From DASRWT01 sp046728035 (GTDB taxonomy: Bacteria > Methylomirabilota > Methylomirabilia > Rokubacteriales > CSP1-6): a stretch of DNA of 12,289 nucleotides. Position 1 is the stretch's first letter. Each line of letters opens with the position of its first letter. The stretch is from positions 1-12,289 of the forward strand of contig JBKPDT010000290.1 in NCBI GenBank assembly GCA_046728035.1, read 5' to 3'. A model generated the notes under the pieces. The model worked only from the letters and a program-made list of their open reading frames with translations, ran no database searches and was not told the DNA's origin. This document shows positions 1-6,183 of this stretch, piece after piece. The position numbers were made by a program, and so were the translations under genes.

Positions 1-646
1 TGATCAGGATGATGTACTGGGCGACCTGTGTCCACGTTACGGACTTCATCCCCCCGAGCACCGAGCAGAAGAGCACGCCGGCCAGCCCGAGGTAGACGCC
101 GATGTTGTAGTCGATCTGGATGAACCGGGCCACGATGAGCCCGACGCCGGTGACCTGGGCGACGAGATAGGTGAACGAGCAGATGATCGCGGAGATCACC
201 CCCACGACCCGCGCGGCGTTGCCGCCGTAGCGCTCGCTGAGGAAGTCCGGGATCGTGTATGCCCCGAACTGGCGGAGATAGGGGCCGAGGAAGACGGCGA
301 GGAGCAGGTAGCCGCCGGTCCAGCCCATCACGTAGCCGAGGCCGAAGAACCCGAGCGCCGAGATGAGTCCGGCCATGGAGATGAAGGACGCCGCCGACAT
401 CCAGTCCGAGCCGGTCGCCATGCCGTTGTAGATCGACGGCACGCCGCGCCCGGCCACGTAGTACTGGTCGGGGTTCGAGGTGCGGGTGAGGATGCCGATG
501 AAGACGTAGATGGCCAGCGACAGGCCCATGTAGATCCAGCCGATCCACTTCGGTGTCAGGCCGAACGCGTACTCGGCGACGCCGATGAGGACGGTCACGA
601 GGAGGAAGCCGAGCGTGTAGAGACCGAAGATCTTGTCCAGGCTCAT
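1..646 (-). CDS. Sodium:solute symporter large subunit, VC_2705 type (partial, C-terminus off the left edge)
   Basis: An inner-membrane Na+-coupled symporter of the SSS/SLC5 superfamily, probably importing a small carboxylate such as acetate. About 215 N-terminal residues are present, starting MSLDKIFGLY, and the frame stays open to the window edge. Successive hydrophobic helices are interrupted by the family-typical stretch DQYYVAGRGV, then SDWMSAASFISMAGL (the region that forms ion-binding TM1 in LeuT-fold symporters), then a loop reading YTIPDFLSERYGG. The order and wording match the VC_2705 symporter subfamily, which is nearly always encoded with a DUF4212 subunit, as here. The start ATG lies 7 nt after the DUF4212 stop. 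Its ribosome binding site, GAGGAGGG, is inside the end of that gene, so translation is probably coupled. Substrate is not visible from sequence; acetate is inferred from acs and the CbrAB-like pair nearby. Confidence 0.9.
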   Translation of the reverse strand, partial: MSLDKIFGLYTLGFLLVTVLIGVAEYAFGLTPKWIGWIYMGLSLAIYVFIGILTRTSNPDQYYVAGRGVPSIYNGMATGSDWMSAASFISMAGLISALGFFGLGYVMGWTGGYLLLAVFLGPYLRQFGAYTIPDFLSERYGGNAARVVGVISAIICSFTYLVAQVTGVGLIVARFIQIDYNIGVYLGLAGVLFCSVLGGMKSVTWTQVAQYIILI

Positions 647-653
647 GGTGGCG

Positions 654-923
654 TTAGCCCTCCTCACGGATGCCGAACTCGATGTCCTTGCGGTTCATGA
701 GGTAGGCGTACACGGCGATCTCGATCACAAAGATCGCCAGCGAGCCCTGGGCGGCCATGTAGTAGCCGAGCGGGAACCCGATGAAGGAGAACTGGTTGAG
801 CCAGCCCGCCATGACACCCGAGATGATGTAGGTCACGACGAACCAGATGACGAGCAGGATGGTCGTCAGCGTGATGTTGTATCGCCAGTACTCCTGCTTC
901 TGCCGCTCGGTCAGATCCGCCAT
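654..923 (-). CDS. DUF4212 small subunit of the sodium:solute symporter
   Basis: An 89-aa membrane protein of the DUF4212 family, the small partner of VC_2705-type sodium symporters. The N-terminus MADLTERQKQEYWRYN is the typical cytoplasmic head. Two hydrophobic helices follow, about residues 17-40 and 50-75, joined by the short FSFIGFPLGYY segment. The charged tail is NRKDIEFGIREEG. The ATG at 923 was chosen because GGGAGG lies 6 nt upstream and the MADL start fits the family. The frame stays open further upstream, but that extension is Arg/Pro-rich and unlike the family, so I reject it. It is the first gene of the symporter operon and lies downstream of the sigma-54-like site at 976-991. 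Its molecular role in transport is not established to my knowledge. Confidence 0.92.
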   Translation of the reverse strand: MADLTERQKQEYWRYNITLTTILLVIWFVVTYIISGVMAGWLNQFSFIGFPLGYYMAAQGSLAIFVIEIAVYAYLMNRKDIEFGIREEG

Positions 924-975
924 GCGCAACCTCCCAATGGGTAGGGGGGGACCCCGTTGTCGTCGAGGGCGCAAG

Positions 976-991
976 AGCAGGAGGGATGCCA
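976..991 (-). promoter_or_regulatory. Candidate sigma-54 (-24/-12) promoter for the symporter operon
   Basis: Read on the minus strand the site is TGGCATCCCTCCTGCT. The invariant GG (-24) and GC (-12) are present with exactly 10 nt between them. By eye 10 of the 14 defined positions of the usual consensus YTGGCACGrNNNTTGCW agree when the preceding T is counted. Transcription would begin near 965, giving a leader of about 40 nt that carries the GGGAGG ribosome binding site. A sigma-54-type activator with an intact GAFTGA loop is encoded at 4780-6183. Visual match only, not scored against a matrix. Confidence 0.55.
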
Positions 992-1024
992 AACGGTTAT
1001 GACTCCGAAGTAGTTGAAAAGCAA

Positions 1025-1057
1025 CAAGCCCGGAGCTAGACGGTAGGTCCGGGCTTG
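1025..1057 (-). terminator. Inverted repeat: likely terminator of the 117-aa gene, or enhancer dyad for the sigma-54 promoter
   Basis: A perfect 10-bp inverted repeat, CAAGCCCGGA and TCCGGGCTTG, encloses 13 nt. On the minus strand it starts 45 nt after the stop of the gene ending at 1103 and is followed by TTGCTTTTCAAC, a short T-rich stretch, so it can act as an intrinsic terminator. Its centre is also about 75 bp upstream of the start predicted for the sigma-54 site at 976-991. The half-site spacing (N13) resembles that of dyads bound by NtrC-family activators such as CbrB. The two readings are not exclusive. I favour a terminator. Confidence 0.55.
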
Positions 1058-1102
1058 GCAAATTTACCGTGAGTTACTGGTATCGAGACCCTGGGACCGG
1101 CC

Positions 1103-1456
1103 CTAGCCGCCCCCTTCCTGTCCAACGAGGCTCCGGCATCGCGCCACAACGTCCTGGACGTCCTTGCCGTCCTTGACGAACTCCGCGAAGGCCCCCAGGG
1201 GCGTCGCGCGGGCGCTCGAGGCATCGACCCCCTGGGTCAACCGGGCCAGGGCGGCCTTGCCGGCGGAGCTGTCGAGGTCGACCTCGAGGAGGGGCTCGCT
1301 GGCGAGCCCCAGCCACTTCGACCGGGAGATCGAGAGCGTACCCCCCTTGAAGCCGCCCTTGTCGTGGTTGACCAGGAGCTTGTCGCCACTGTCGAGGACC
1401 ACCTGGCAGTAGGCGCCCGCCTTCGGGTCCACCACGAACCGTCCGACCTTGCCCAT
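1103..1456 (-). CDS. Hypothetical protein, 117 aa
   Basis: I do not recognise a family. The ATG at 1456 is supported by GGAGG 7 nt upstream. A longer frame runs to 1525 but would enter the divergent transporter gene, so I reject it. The protein looks soluble, with no signal peptide or membrane helix. Residues 1-60 look beta-rich (GRFVVDPKAGAYCQVVLDSG, then LLVNHDKGGFKGGTLSIS). The second half is helical and charged (LLEVDLDSSAGKAALARL, AFAEFVKDGKDVQDVVARC). It ends in a Gly-rich tail. There are two cysteines, one near each end. The start is 47 bp from that of the divergent transporter, so the two may share a regulatory region. It has its own downstream hairpin (1025-1057), so it is probably monocistronic. 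No function is proposed. Confidence 0.7.
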   Translation of the reverse strand: MGKVGRFVVDPKAGAYCQVVLDSGDKLLVNHDKGGFKGGTLSISRSKWLGLASEPLLEVDLDSSAGKAALARLTQGVDASSARATPLGAFAEFVKDGKDVQDVVARCRSLVGQEGGG

Positions 1457-1466
1457 CGCGTCCTCC

Positions 1467-1495
1467 TTCCCGCTCCGACGCTTTGCCGCTACACT
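1467..1495 (+). promoter_or_regulatory. Weak candidate promoter, possibly leaderless, for the ion transporter
   Basis: TACACT (1490-1495) is a good -10 match, with a poor -35 TTCCCG 17 bp upstream. A start about 7 nt downstream of the -10 would fall at about 1502, immediately before the ATG at 1504. There is no Shine-Dalgarno-like sequence before that ATG, which fits a leaderless message. Only the -10 and the lack of a ribosome binding site support this. Confidence 0.25.
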
Positions 1496-1503
1496 CCCGC
1501 CCC

Positions 1504-2742
1504 ATGGGCGGTGCTGCGCTCCCACTCTACTCGGTCTTGCCGTTCATCTTCATGCTGCTCGTCATCGCGGTGTTCCCGTTGTGGATTCCCCACTGGTGGG
1601 AGCGAAACCGGAACAAGCTCGTCGTCTCGTGCGCGCTCGGGCTCCCCATCCTGCTCCTGTACCTCGCACGACGGCCCGAGGCCCTGCTCCACCTCGGCGA
1701 GGAGTACGTCTCGTTCATCGTCCTCCTCGCCGGGCTCTACGTCATCTCAGGGGGCATGCTGCTGCGCGGGGATCTCGTGGCGAGTCCGCTCGCCAATACC
1801 GGCTTTCTTGCTCTCGGGGGCCTCCTTGCGTCCTTGGTGGGAACGACCGGCGCCTCCATGCTGCTGATCCGTCCCCTGCTCCAGACCAACCGGGAGCGCA
1901 CCCGCGTGAAGCACACGGTGATCTTCTTCATCTTTATCGTGTCGAATATCGGAGGCATGCTCACGCCGCTCGGCGACCCGCCGCTCTTCCTCGGCTATCT
2001 CCAGGGTGTCCCCTTCACCTGGACCTTCCGGCTCTGGCCGCACTGGCTCGGGATGACTGCCCTGCTCCTCCTCGTGTACTTCGTGTGGGATTCCACGCAG
2101 TACGTCCGCGAGCCCGTCGCCGCCCTCACCCGGGACCGGGCGCAGATGGAGCCGCTGCGCATCCAAGGCGGGCTCAACGCACTCGCGCTGGCCGGGGTCG
2201 TGCTGGCGGTGGCCTTCTTGCGCGAGCCCGCGCGCGAGCTCGCCATCGTGGCGCTGGCCGGACTCTCGCTCTGGCGGACCCCCCGGACCATTCGCCGGGC
2301 CAATGGCTTTACTCCCTCCCCCATGGTGGAAGTGGCGGTGCTCTTCTTCGGGATCTTCTTGACCATGATCCCGGCGCTGGAGCTTCTGCGGCTGCGGGGC
2401 GGCGAGCTCGGGGTGCGCGAGCCCTGGCAGTTCTTCTGGGCGACCGGGGTGCTGTCGTCGTTCCTCGACAATGCCCCGACCTACCTCACCTTCCTGGCCC
2501 TGGCCCAGGGCCTGGGGCTGGCCAAGGAGGTCGTCGACGTGCCGCACGCGATCCTCGCCGCCATCAGCGTGGGCGCGGTCGCCATGGGGGCGAACACCTA
2601 CATCGGCAACGCTCCCAACTTCATGGTAAAGGCGATCGCCGAGGAAGCCGGCGTGAAGATGCCGAGCTTCCTCGGTTACATGCTCTACAGCGGGGCGGTG
2701 CTGATCCCGCTGTTCGTACTGGTGACGGTCGTCCTCTTCTGA
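1504..2742 (+). CDS. NhaD/CitMHS_2-like sodium:proton antiporter or anion transporter
   Basis: A 412-aa polytopic inner-membrane protein of the ion-transporter superfamily containing NhaD, ArsB and CitMHS; it most resembles the CitMHS_2 (putative citrate/sodium:proton) group. About eleven hydrophobic segments are visible. Two signature re-entrant regions appear in order: GTTGASMLLIRPLL followed by NIGGMLTPLGDPPLFLG in the first half, and SSFLDNAPTYLTFL followed by GANTYIGNAPNFMVKAI in the second half. These form the inverted-repeat core of the fold. The ATG at 1504 gives the family-like N-terminus MGGAALPLYSVLPF. An in-frame TTG at 1483 would add only 7 residues and has no better ribosome binding site. 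The gene converges on acs with 3 nt between stops and no terminator in the gap. Whether it moves Na+/H+ or an organic anion is undetermined; a link to the acetate genes is only positional. Confidence 0.87.
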   Translation: MGGAALPLYSVLPFIFMLLVIAVFPLWIPHWWERNRNKLVVSCALGLPILLLYLARRPEALLHLGEEYVSFIVLLAGLYVISGGMLLRGDLVASPLANTGFLALGGLLASLVGTTGASMLLIRPLLQTNRERTRVKHTVIFFIFIVSNIGGMLTPLGDPPLFLGYLQGVPFTWTFRLWPHWLGMTALLLLVYFVWDSTQYVREPVAALTRDRAQMEPLRIQGGLNALALAGVVLAVAFLREPARELAIVALAGLSLWRTPRTIRRANGFTPSPMVEVAVLFFGIFLTMIPALELLRLRGGELGVREPWQFFWATGVLSSFLDNAPTYLTFLALAQGLGLAKEVVDVPHAILAAISVGAVAMGANTYIGNAPNFMVKAIAEEAGVKMPSFLGYMLYSGAVLIPLFVLVTVVLF

Positions 2743-2745
2743 GCG

Positions 2746-4698
2746 CTACTCCTCCTCGCCGTACTGGTCCTTGAGGCGCGCCACCACCGTGGGATCGGCC
2801 AGCGTGGTGGTGTCACCGAGCGCCTTGCCCTCCGCGATATCGCGCAGGAGGCGCCGCATGATCTTGCCCGAGCGGGTCTTGGGGAGGTCGGCGGCGAAGA
2901 TGAGATCGTCGGGGCGCGCGAGCGCCCCGATCTTCTTGGCGACATGGCCTTTGAGCTCCTCGATGAGCTCCTTCGTCCCCTGCGTCCCGTCCTTGATCGT
3001 GACGAAGGCGGCGATGGCCTGCCCCTTGATCTCGTGCGGCCGGCCGATCACCGCCGCCTCGGCGACCTTGGCGTGGTCCACCAGCGCGGACTCGACCTCC
3101 ATGGTGGAGACGCGGTGGCCCGAGATGTTCATGACGTCGTCCACGCGCCCGAGCAGCCAGAAGTATCCGTCGTCGTCCATCTTGGCGCCGTCGCCCGTGA
3201 AGTAGATGCCCGGGTAACGGCTCCAGTACTGCGTCACATAGCGCTGGGGGTCGCGGTAGATGCCGCGCAGCATGCCCGGCCACGGCTTGGTGAGGACGAG
3301 GTAGCCCGCCTTGGCGGGCTCGCCCTTGTCATTGACCACCTTGGCCTCGATGCCTGGGAAGGGCTTGGTGGCCGAGCCCGGCTTGAGCACGGTGATGCCC
3401 GGCAAGGGAGTGATCAGGATATGCCCGGTCTCGGTCTGCCACCACGTGTCCACCACCGGGCAGCGCCCGCGGCCGATCACCTTCCAGTACCAGACCCAGG
3501 CCTCCGGATTGATGGGCTCGCCCACCGACCCCAGGAGGCGCAGGGAGGACAGGTCGCAGCGGTTCGGATATTCGTCGCCCCAGCGCATGAAGGTGCGGAT
3601 GGCGGTGGGGGCGGTGTAGCAGATGGTGACGCCGTGGCGCTCGATGATGCGCCAGAAGCGGTCCTTGTCGGGGTAGTCGGGCGTGCCCTCGTACATGACG
3701 GTGGTCGCGCCGTTCGCGAGGGGACCGTAGACCACGTAGGAGTGCCCCGTCACCCAGCCGATGTCGGCGGTACACCAGTAGACGTCGGTGTCCTTGAGGT
3801 CGAACACCCACTTGCACGTCGCGTAGATGCCGGTGAGGTAGCCGCCCGTTGTGTGCTGGATGCCCTTGGGCCTGCCAGTGGAGCCCGAGGTGTAGAGGAG
3901 GTAGAGCATGTCCTCCGAGTCCATCTTCTCTGGCGGGCAGTAGGCGGGGGCGTCCTTGACGAAGTCCGTCCACCAGACGTCGCGGCCGTGCTCCATGGCT
4001 ACGGTGGTCCCGGTGCGCTTGAGCACCACAACCGTCTTGACGCCCGGGCACTCCTTGAGTGCCGCGTCCACGTTCTGCTTCAGCGGTACCACCCCGCCGC
4101 GGCGATAGCCGCCGTCTGCGGTGATGACGATGGTCGACTCGGCGTCGTGTATGCGGTCACGGACTGCGTCGGGCGCGAATCCGCCGAAGATCACGCTGTG
4201 AGGGGCGCCGATGCGGGTGCACGCGAGCATCGCGATGGCCGTCTCCGGCACCATCGGCATATAGATGGTGACGCGGTCGCCCCGCTTGACCCCGTGCTGC
4301 TTCAGCGCGGCCGCGAAGCGGTTCACCTCGCGGTAGAGGTCCCAGTAGGTCAGGGTGCGCGTGTCGCCGGGCTCCCCTTCCCAGATCAGCGCGGCCTTGG
4401 TGCGGCGGGCGGTGTTGATGTGGCGGTCGAGGCAGTTGTAGGAGACGTTGAGCTTGCCGCCCACGAACCACTTCGCGTAGGGCACCTTCCACTCGAGGCC
4501 CTTCGTCCAGGGCTTGAACCAGTGGAGCTGCCGCGCCCAGCCCTCCCAGAAGCGCACGGGGTTCTTGGCCGCCTCCTTGTAGATGGTGGCGCTCCGGACG
4601 TTCGCCTGCTTCGCGAACTCCTTGGGGGGCGGGAACTTGCGCCGCTCCTTGAGCAGGGCCTCGATCGGGGTGGTCGCGCCAGCGGGCTTGCTCGCCAT
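2746..4698 (-). CDS. acs: Acetyl-CoA synthetase (AMP-forming)
   Basis: A cytoplasmic enzyme that activates acetate with ATP and CoA to acetyl-CoA, AMP and PPi. The 650 residues match the usual length of about 650. The N-terminal ACAS region contains RFWEGWARQLHWFKPW (residues 49-64) and NVSYNCLDRH. The P-loop YTSGSTGRPKGI is at 269-280. The acyl-pocket motif DTWWQTETG has tryptophans at 419-420, as expected for an acetate-sized pocket. TGDGAKMDDDGYFWLLGRVDD is the hinge region (about 501-521), then ISGHRVSTMEVESAL. The catalytic lysine, the usual acetylation target, is K612 in PKTRSGKIMRR. The position after TETG is His (TETGHILI), where many homologues have Gly. The ATG has GAGGA 6 nt upstream. 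It follows the response regulator by 81 nt on the same strand, so it may be read from that operon and from its own candidate promoter. Confidence 0.96.
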   Translation of the reverse strand: MASKPAGATTPIEALLKERRKFPPPKEFAKQANVRSATIYKEAAKNPVRFWEGWARQLHWFKPWTKGLEWKVPYAKWFVGGKLNVSYNCLDRHINTARRTKAALIWEGEPGDTRTLTYWDLYREVNRFAAALKQHGVKRGDRVTIYMPMVPETAIAMLACTRIGAPHSVIFGGFAPDAVRDRIHDAESTIVITADGGYRRGGVVPLKQNVDAALKECPGVKTVVVLKRTGTTVAMEHGRDVWWTDFVKDAPAYCPPEKMDSEDMLYLLYTSGSTGRPKGIQHTTGGYLTGIYATCKWVFDLKDTDVYWCTADIGWVTGHSYVVYGPLANGATTVMYEGTPDYPDKDRFWRIIERHGVTICYTAPTAIRTFMRWGDEYPNRCDLSSLRLLGSVGEPINPEAWVWYWKVIGRGRCPVVDTWWQTETGHILITPLPGITVLKPGSATKPFPGIEAKVVNDKGEPAKAGYLVLTKPWPGMLRGIYRDPQRYVTQYWSRYPGIYFTGDGAKMDDDGYFWLLGRVDDVMNISGHRVSTMEVESALVDHAKVAEAAVIGRPHEIKGQAIAAFVTIKDGTQGTKELIEELKGHVAKKIGALARPDDLIFAADLPKTRSGKIMRRLLRDIAEGKALGDTTTLADPTVVARLKDQYGEEE

Positions 4699-4754
4699 GG
4701 GAATCCTCGTCTGAGTGCGAGAGGGCGGTTCGGGCGCGTCGCCGCGCCGGCTAT

Positions 4755-4783
4755 CTTCTAAACCATCTCCCCGGGGACTTCAA
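4755..4783 (-). promoter_or_regulatory. Candidate sigma-70 promoter for acs with a palindrome in the spacer
   Basis: On the minus strand TTGAAG (4783-4778) and TAGAAG (4760-4755) are separated by 17 bp, each matching 4 of 6 consensus bases. The -35 overlaps the stop codon of the response regulator. The spacer contains the perfect 10-bp palindrome TCCCCGGGGA (4768-4777), which could be an operator or chance in G+C-rich DNA. The predicted leader of about 50 nt includes a small hairpin with a GCGA loop (arms GGCGCG and CGCGCC, plus-strand positions 4733-4748). I find no sigma-54 -24/-12 pair with correct spacing here, and no T-tract that would end transcription from the upstream operon. Confidence 0.3.
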
Positions 4784-6183
4784 GGGGCGCGGTGCCCCGC
4801 CTCGCCGCCCTCCGCGGGCGGCACGCGCCGGAGACCGTACCGCGCGAGCTTGTCGGAGAAGTTCTTCGGGTCCATGTCGGCGTGCTTGGCGGCGGCGGTG
4901 AGCTTGCCGCCGTGGGCATCGAGCAGCCCCGCCACGTAGGCCCGCTCGAACTCCTCCACCACCCGCGCCTTGGCGTCGCGGAAGGGCAGCGACAGATCCA
5001 CGGGGGCGTGGGCGCCTGCGGGGGAGAGGAAGCGCTCCACTCCGGTGAGCACGTCGCCCTTCGAGACGATGACGGCGCGCTCCATCACGTTCTCCAGCTC
5101 CCGCACGTTCCCCGGCCACGGATAGCGCAGGAGGGCCTGCAGGCTCTCGGGCGCGATGGCGTGGAGGCCCTTCTTGCAGCGCCGGCTCGCCGCCTCCAGG
5201 AAGTGCTGGGCGAGCACGGGGATGTCCTCTGGGCGCTCGCGTAGCGGCGGGATGAGGACGGGCATCACGGAGAGGCGGTAGAAGAGGTCGCGCCGGAAGG
5301 CGCCGCGCTCCGCCTCCGCCTGGAGATCTTTGTTGGTGGTGGCGATGAACCGGACGTCGATGTCCACCGACCGATCGGAGCCCACCGACGTGACCTTCTT
5401 CTCCTCGATGGCGCGCAGGAGCTTGGACTGCAGGTGGAGCGGCATCTCGCCGATCTCGTCGAGGAGGAGGGTACCGCCGTTGGCCATCTGGAAGTGCCCG
5501 CGCCGGTGCTCGTGGGCCCCGGTGAAGGCCCCCTTGCGGGCGCCGAACAGCTCGGACTCGAAGAGCTCCTCGGGGATGGCCGCGCAGTTGACGGCCACGA
5601 ACGGCCGATCGCGCCGGGCTCCCGAGAAGTGGATGGAGCGCGCGAGCAGCTCCTTGCCCACGCCGGTCTCGCCGTGGATGAGCACGGTGGTGTCGAGCTC
5701 GACCAGCGGCTGCACGAGCTCGAAGACCTCCTGCATGCGCCGGCTCTTCGCCACGATGTTCCTGAAGGTGAACCGCTCCTGATTGCGGCGGAGGGTGAGC
5801 CGGCGCGCCGATTTCAGCTCCTGGAACTCGATGGCCCGCCGGATGACGAGCAGGAGCTCGGCGGCCTCGAACGGCTTGACCAGGTAGTCCTCGGCTCCCA
5901 TCCGCATCGCTTCCACGGCGGACTCGATGGTGCCGTACGCCGTCATCACCACCACCGCGAGATCGGCGTGGTCGGCGTGGATGCGCCGGACGAGCTCGAC
6001 CCCGTCCATCCCGGGCAGTCGCTTGTCGGTGAGGACCACGTCCACGTCCTCCACCTTGAGGGCGTCGAGCGCCTCCTCGGCGCTCAGGGCCGGCACCACG
6101 TCGTAGCCCGCCAGCTCCAGCGTCCGGTGCAGCGGGCGCAGGAAGACGTCATCGTCCTCGACGAGCAAGATCTTGCGCTTCAT
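4780..6183 (-). CDS. Sigma-54-dependent response regulator, NtrC family, CbrB-like
   Basis: A 467-aa DNA-binding activator that, when phosphorylated by the kinase encoded just upstream, should remodel sigma-54 RNA polymerase using ATP. Receiver domain residues 1-120: acidic pocket ED-D at 9-12, phospho-acceptor D53 in VVLTDKRLPGMDG, T81 in MTAYG and K103 in YLVKPF. AAA+ domain about 140-375: Walker A GETGVGKE at 171-178, the sigma-54 contact loop GAFTGA at 218-223, Walker B LLLDE ending at 243, and LRYPWPGNVRELENV near 352-366. The Fis-type helix-turn-helix is about 415-453 (GKLTAAAKHADMDPKNFSDKLARYGL). All key residues are intact. The start ATG overlaps the kinase stop by 4 nt (ATGA). Candidate targets are the sigma-54 site at 976-991 and genes outside the window. 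The CbrB assignment rests on partner architecture; other NtrC-type regulators cannot be excluded. Confidence 0.93.
   Translation of the reverse strand: MKRKILLVEDDDVFLRPLHRTLELAGYDVVPALSAEEALDALKVEDVDVVLTDKRLPGMDGVELVRRIHADHADLAVVVMTAYGTIESAVEAMRMGAEDYLVKPFEAAELLLVIRRAIEFQELKSARRLTLRRNQERFTFRNIVAKSRRMQEVFELVQPLVELDTTVLIHGETGVGKELLARSIHFSGARRDRPFVAVNCAAIPEELFESELFGARKGAFTGAHEHRRGHFQMANGGTLLLDEIGEMPLHLQSKLLRAIEEKKVTSVGSDRSVDIDVRFIATTNKDLQAEAERGAFRRDLFYRLSVMPVLIPPLRERPEDIPVLAQHFLEAASRRCKKGLHAIAPESLQALLRYPWPGNVRELENVMERAVIVSKGDVLTGVERFLSPAGAHAPVDLSLPFRDAKARVVEEFERAYVAGLLDAHGGKLTAAAKHADMDPKNFSDKLARYGLRRVPPAEGGEAGHRAP

Noticed and set aside
654..1061. Longer DUF4212 protein starting at 1061
   Set aside because: The extension is Arg/Ser/Leu-rich, runs through the sigma-54-like site, and the MADL start at 923 has a ribosome binding site and fits the family.
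1449..2774. 441-codon plus-strand frame overlapping the transporter
   Set aside because: It runs in another frame of the clear membrane transporter gene. The product is Arg/Ala/Pro-rich with no membrane pattern.
2944..4761. 605-codon open frame on the plus strand opposite acs
   Set aside because: It is a shadow of the well-conserved acs gene in G+C-rich DNA. The translation is rich in Arg, Gly, His and Val with no recognisable domain.
4780..4800. G+C-rich hairpin at the end of the response-regulator gene as a terminator before acs
   Set aside because: The stem is only about 5 bp and is followed by TTGAAG, with no T-tract. Read-through into acs seems likely.
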